Positions 63,405-64,000 of a DNA stretch of 64,000 nt are shown in pieces. Position numbers and translations under genes: made by a program. Origin of the DNA: Flavobacterium psychrophilum (GTDB lineage Bacteria; Bacteroidota; Bacteroidia; Flavobacteriales; Flavobacteriaceae). The notes under the pieces were generated by a model. That model ran no database searches and had not been told where the DNA came from. It saw only the letters and a program-made list of their open reading frames with translations. Location of the stretch: contig CAMDDB010000002.1 of assembly GCA_945890865.1 (NCBI GenBank), forward strand, positions 198,019-262,018, read 5' to 3'. The stretch's first letter is position 1. Every line of letters starts with the position of its first letter.

Positions 63405-63839
63405 ATGCAAATTAAAATCATCAACAAATCCAACCATGAGTTGCCCAATTATGAAACCATTGCTTCAGCAGGGATGGATTTAAGAGCAAATATCGCAGCG
63501 CCCATTACCTTAAAATCACTAGAACGCACTATTATAAAAACCGGACTTTTTATCGAATTGCCCATTGGATATGAAGCACAAGTGCGCCCTAGAAGCGGAT
63601 TGGCCGCCAAAAAAGGCATCACGGTATTGAATTCGCCTGGAACAGTTGATGCTGATTATCGTGGCGAAATTGGAGTGATTTTAGTAAATTTATCCACAGT
63701 AGATTTTATCATCGAAAACGGAGAACGCATCGCGCAATTAATCATCGCGAAACACGAACGCGCCGAATGGCTGGAAGTTACCGAATTATCGGGAACCTCA
63801 AGAGGTGAAGGCGGGTTTGGCAGTACAGGGGTGAAGTAA
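63405..63839 (+). CDS. dut: dUTP diphosphatase (dUTPase)
   Basis: Trimeric dUTPase, 144 residues, converts dUTP to dUMP, keeping uracil out of DNA and supplying dTMP synthesis. The five motifs are in order: [47 protein letters not shown] and the C-terminal [13 protein letters not shown]. Length is standard. It follows the flippase gene by 1 bp. Confidence 0.97.
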   Translation: MQIKIINKSNHELPNYETIASAGMDLRANIAAPITLKSLERTIIKTGLFIELPIGYEAQVRPRSGLAAKKGITVLNSPGTVDADYRGEIGVILVNLSTVDFIIENGERIAQLIIAKHERAEWLEVTELSGTSRGEGGFGSTGVK

Positions 63840-63875
63840 AACCTCAACATTCAAAATTCCAAGTTGAATATTCGT

Positions 63876-63893
63876 TGTTCAAAATGTTGAACA
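63876..63893. repeat. small palindrome in the dut downstream spacer
   Basis: TGTTCAA, loop AATG, TTGAACA, set among related TTGAAT and ATTCAA words. Such palindromic spacers commonly border S23-type genes, as here. Confidence 0.55.
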
Positions 63894-63953
63894 TTCAATT
63901 ATGATTAACGAATTTTGAAATAGTAAACAGTAACATAAATAATTATATAAGCC

Positions 63954-64000
63954 ATGAAAAAATTTGATTTACACGAAAGACTAATTGATTTTGCAGTACA
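63954..64000 (+). CDS. four-helix-bundle protein (S23/IVS family), 5' end only
   Basis: Only the first 15 codons are inside the window: MKKFDLHERLIDFAV. This beginning is typical of the four-helix-bundle proteins related to the 23S rRNA intervening-sequence protein, which are scattered among Bacteroidota housekeeping genes and often flanked by short palindromes, as seen at 63876-63893. The gene runs off the right edge, so the call is provisional. Confidence 0.6.
   Translation, partial: MKKFDLHERLIDFAV

Overview
The window comes from a low-GC, aerobic member of the Bacteroidota, most likely Flavobacterium or a close relative. The evidence is: two large secreted proteins with type IX secretion (T9SS) C-terminal sorting domains, a SprE-like gliding/T9SS lipoprotein, -7 elements of the TAnnTTTG type in front of several genes, almost no Shine-Dalgarno sequences, a lycopene cyclase, FecA-like and FeoAB iron uptake, and oxygen-dependent HemF. 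No rRNA, tRNA, CRISPR array, prophage or complete insertion sequence was seen. Most of the window is ordinary core genome.

Layout. 1-11 kb: the 5' part of a class I fumarase (runs off the left edge), an SpmA/SpmB-fusion membrane protein, a secreted subtilase, a DEDD exonuclease, a serine hydrolase, an O6-alkylguanine-DNA alkyltransferase, a DUF1573 protein and an RprX/RprY-like two-component pair. 11-20 kb: a heme locus. hemA-hemC-hemD-hemE-hemF-hemB run leftward with tight overlaps and are followed by a c-type cytochrome; divergently, an AraC-type regulator is followed by hemH and a HemJ/CopD-type gene. Together these cover the route from glutamyl-tRNA to protoheme except HemL. 20-27 kb: an NtrY-like kinase, a crotonase, an HD hydrolase, an acyl-ACP desaturase with a PlsC acyltransferase, a six-cysteine lipoprotein, a bacilliredoxin and an orphan lycopene cyclase.

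27-33 kb: a metal-uptake block with a ZIP transporter and, leftward, feoA-feoB, a FecA-like TonB receptor and a 42-residue FeoB-associated Cys-rich membrane peptide. 33-46 kb: a SCO protein, a 1129-residue T9SS beta-propeller protein, an M13 peptidase, an EamA transporter, a YeeZ-like oxidoreductase, a small zinc-ribbon protein, a tail-less SSB, a HAD hydrolase, MetG, LD-carboxypeptidase and YraN. 46-56 kb: a tandem ACT-like protein, SprE, a bactofilin and the ATP synthase operon atpZ-DUF6168-atpB-E-F-H-A-G, which lacks atpD and atpC here.

56.0-58.7 kb is the one clearly accessory stretch. It has about 640 bp of non-coding DNA with a long inverted repeat, then a small secreted peptide, a secreted CarboxypepD_reg-like protein and a membrane-anchored thioredoxin-fold protein, all in visibly more AT-rich DNA, ending at a REP-like palindrome. 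It is the best candidate for an undescribed system. 58.7-64 kb returns to core genes: an S9 peptidase, a GNAT acetyltransferase, a lipoprotein, a Wzx-type flippase, dUTPase and the start of a four-helix-bundle (S23) protein at the right edge.
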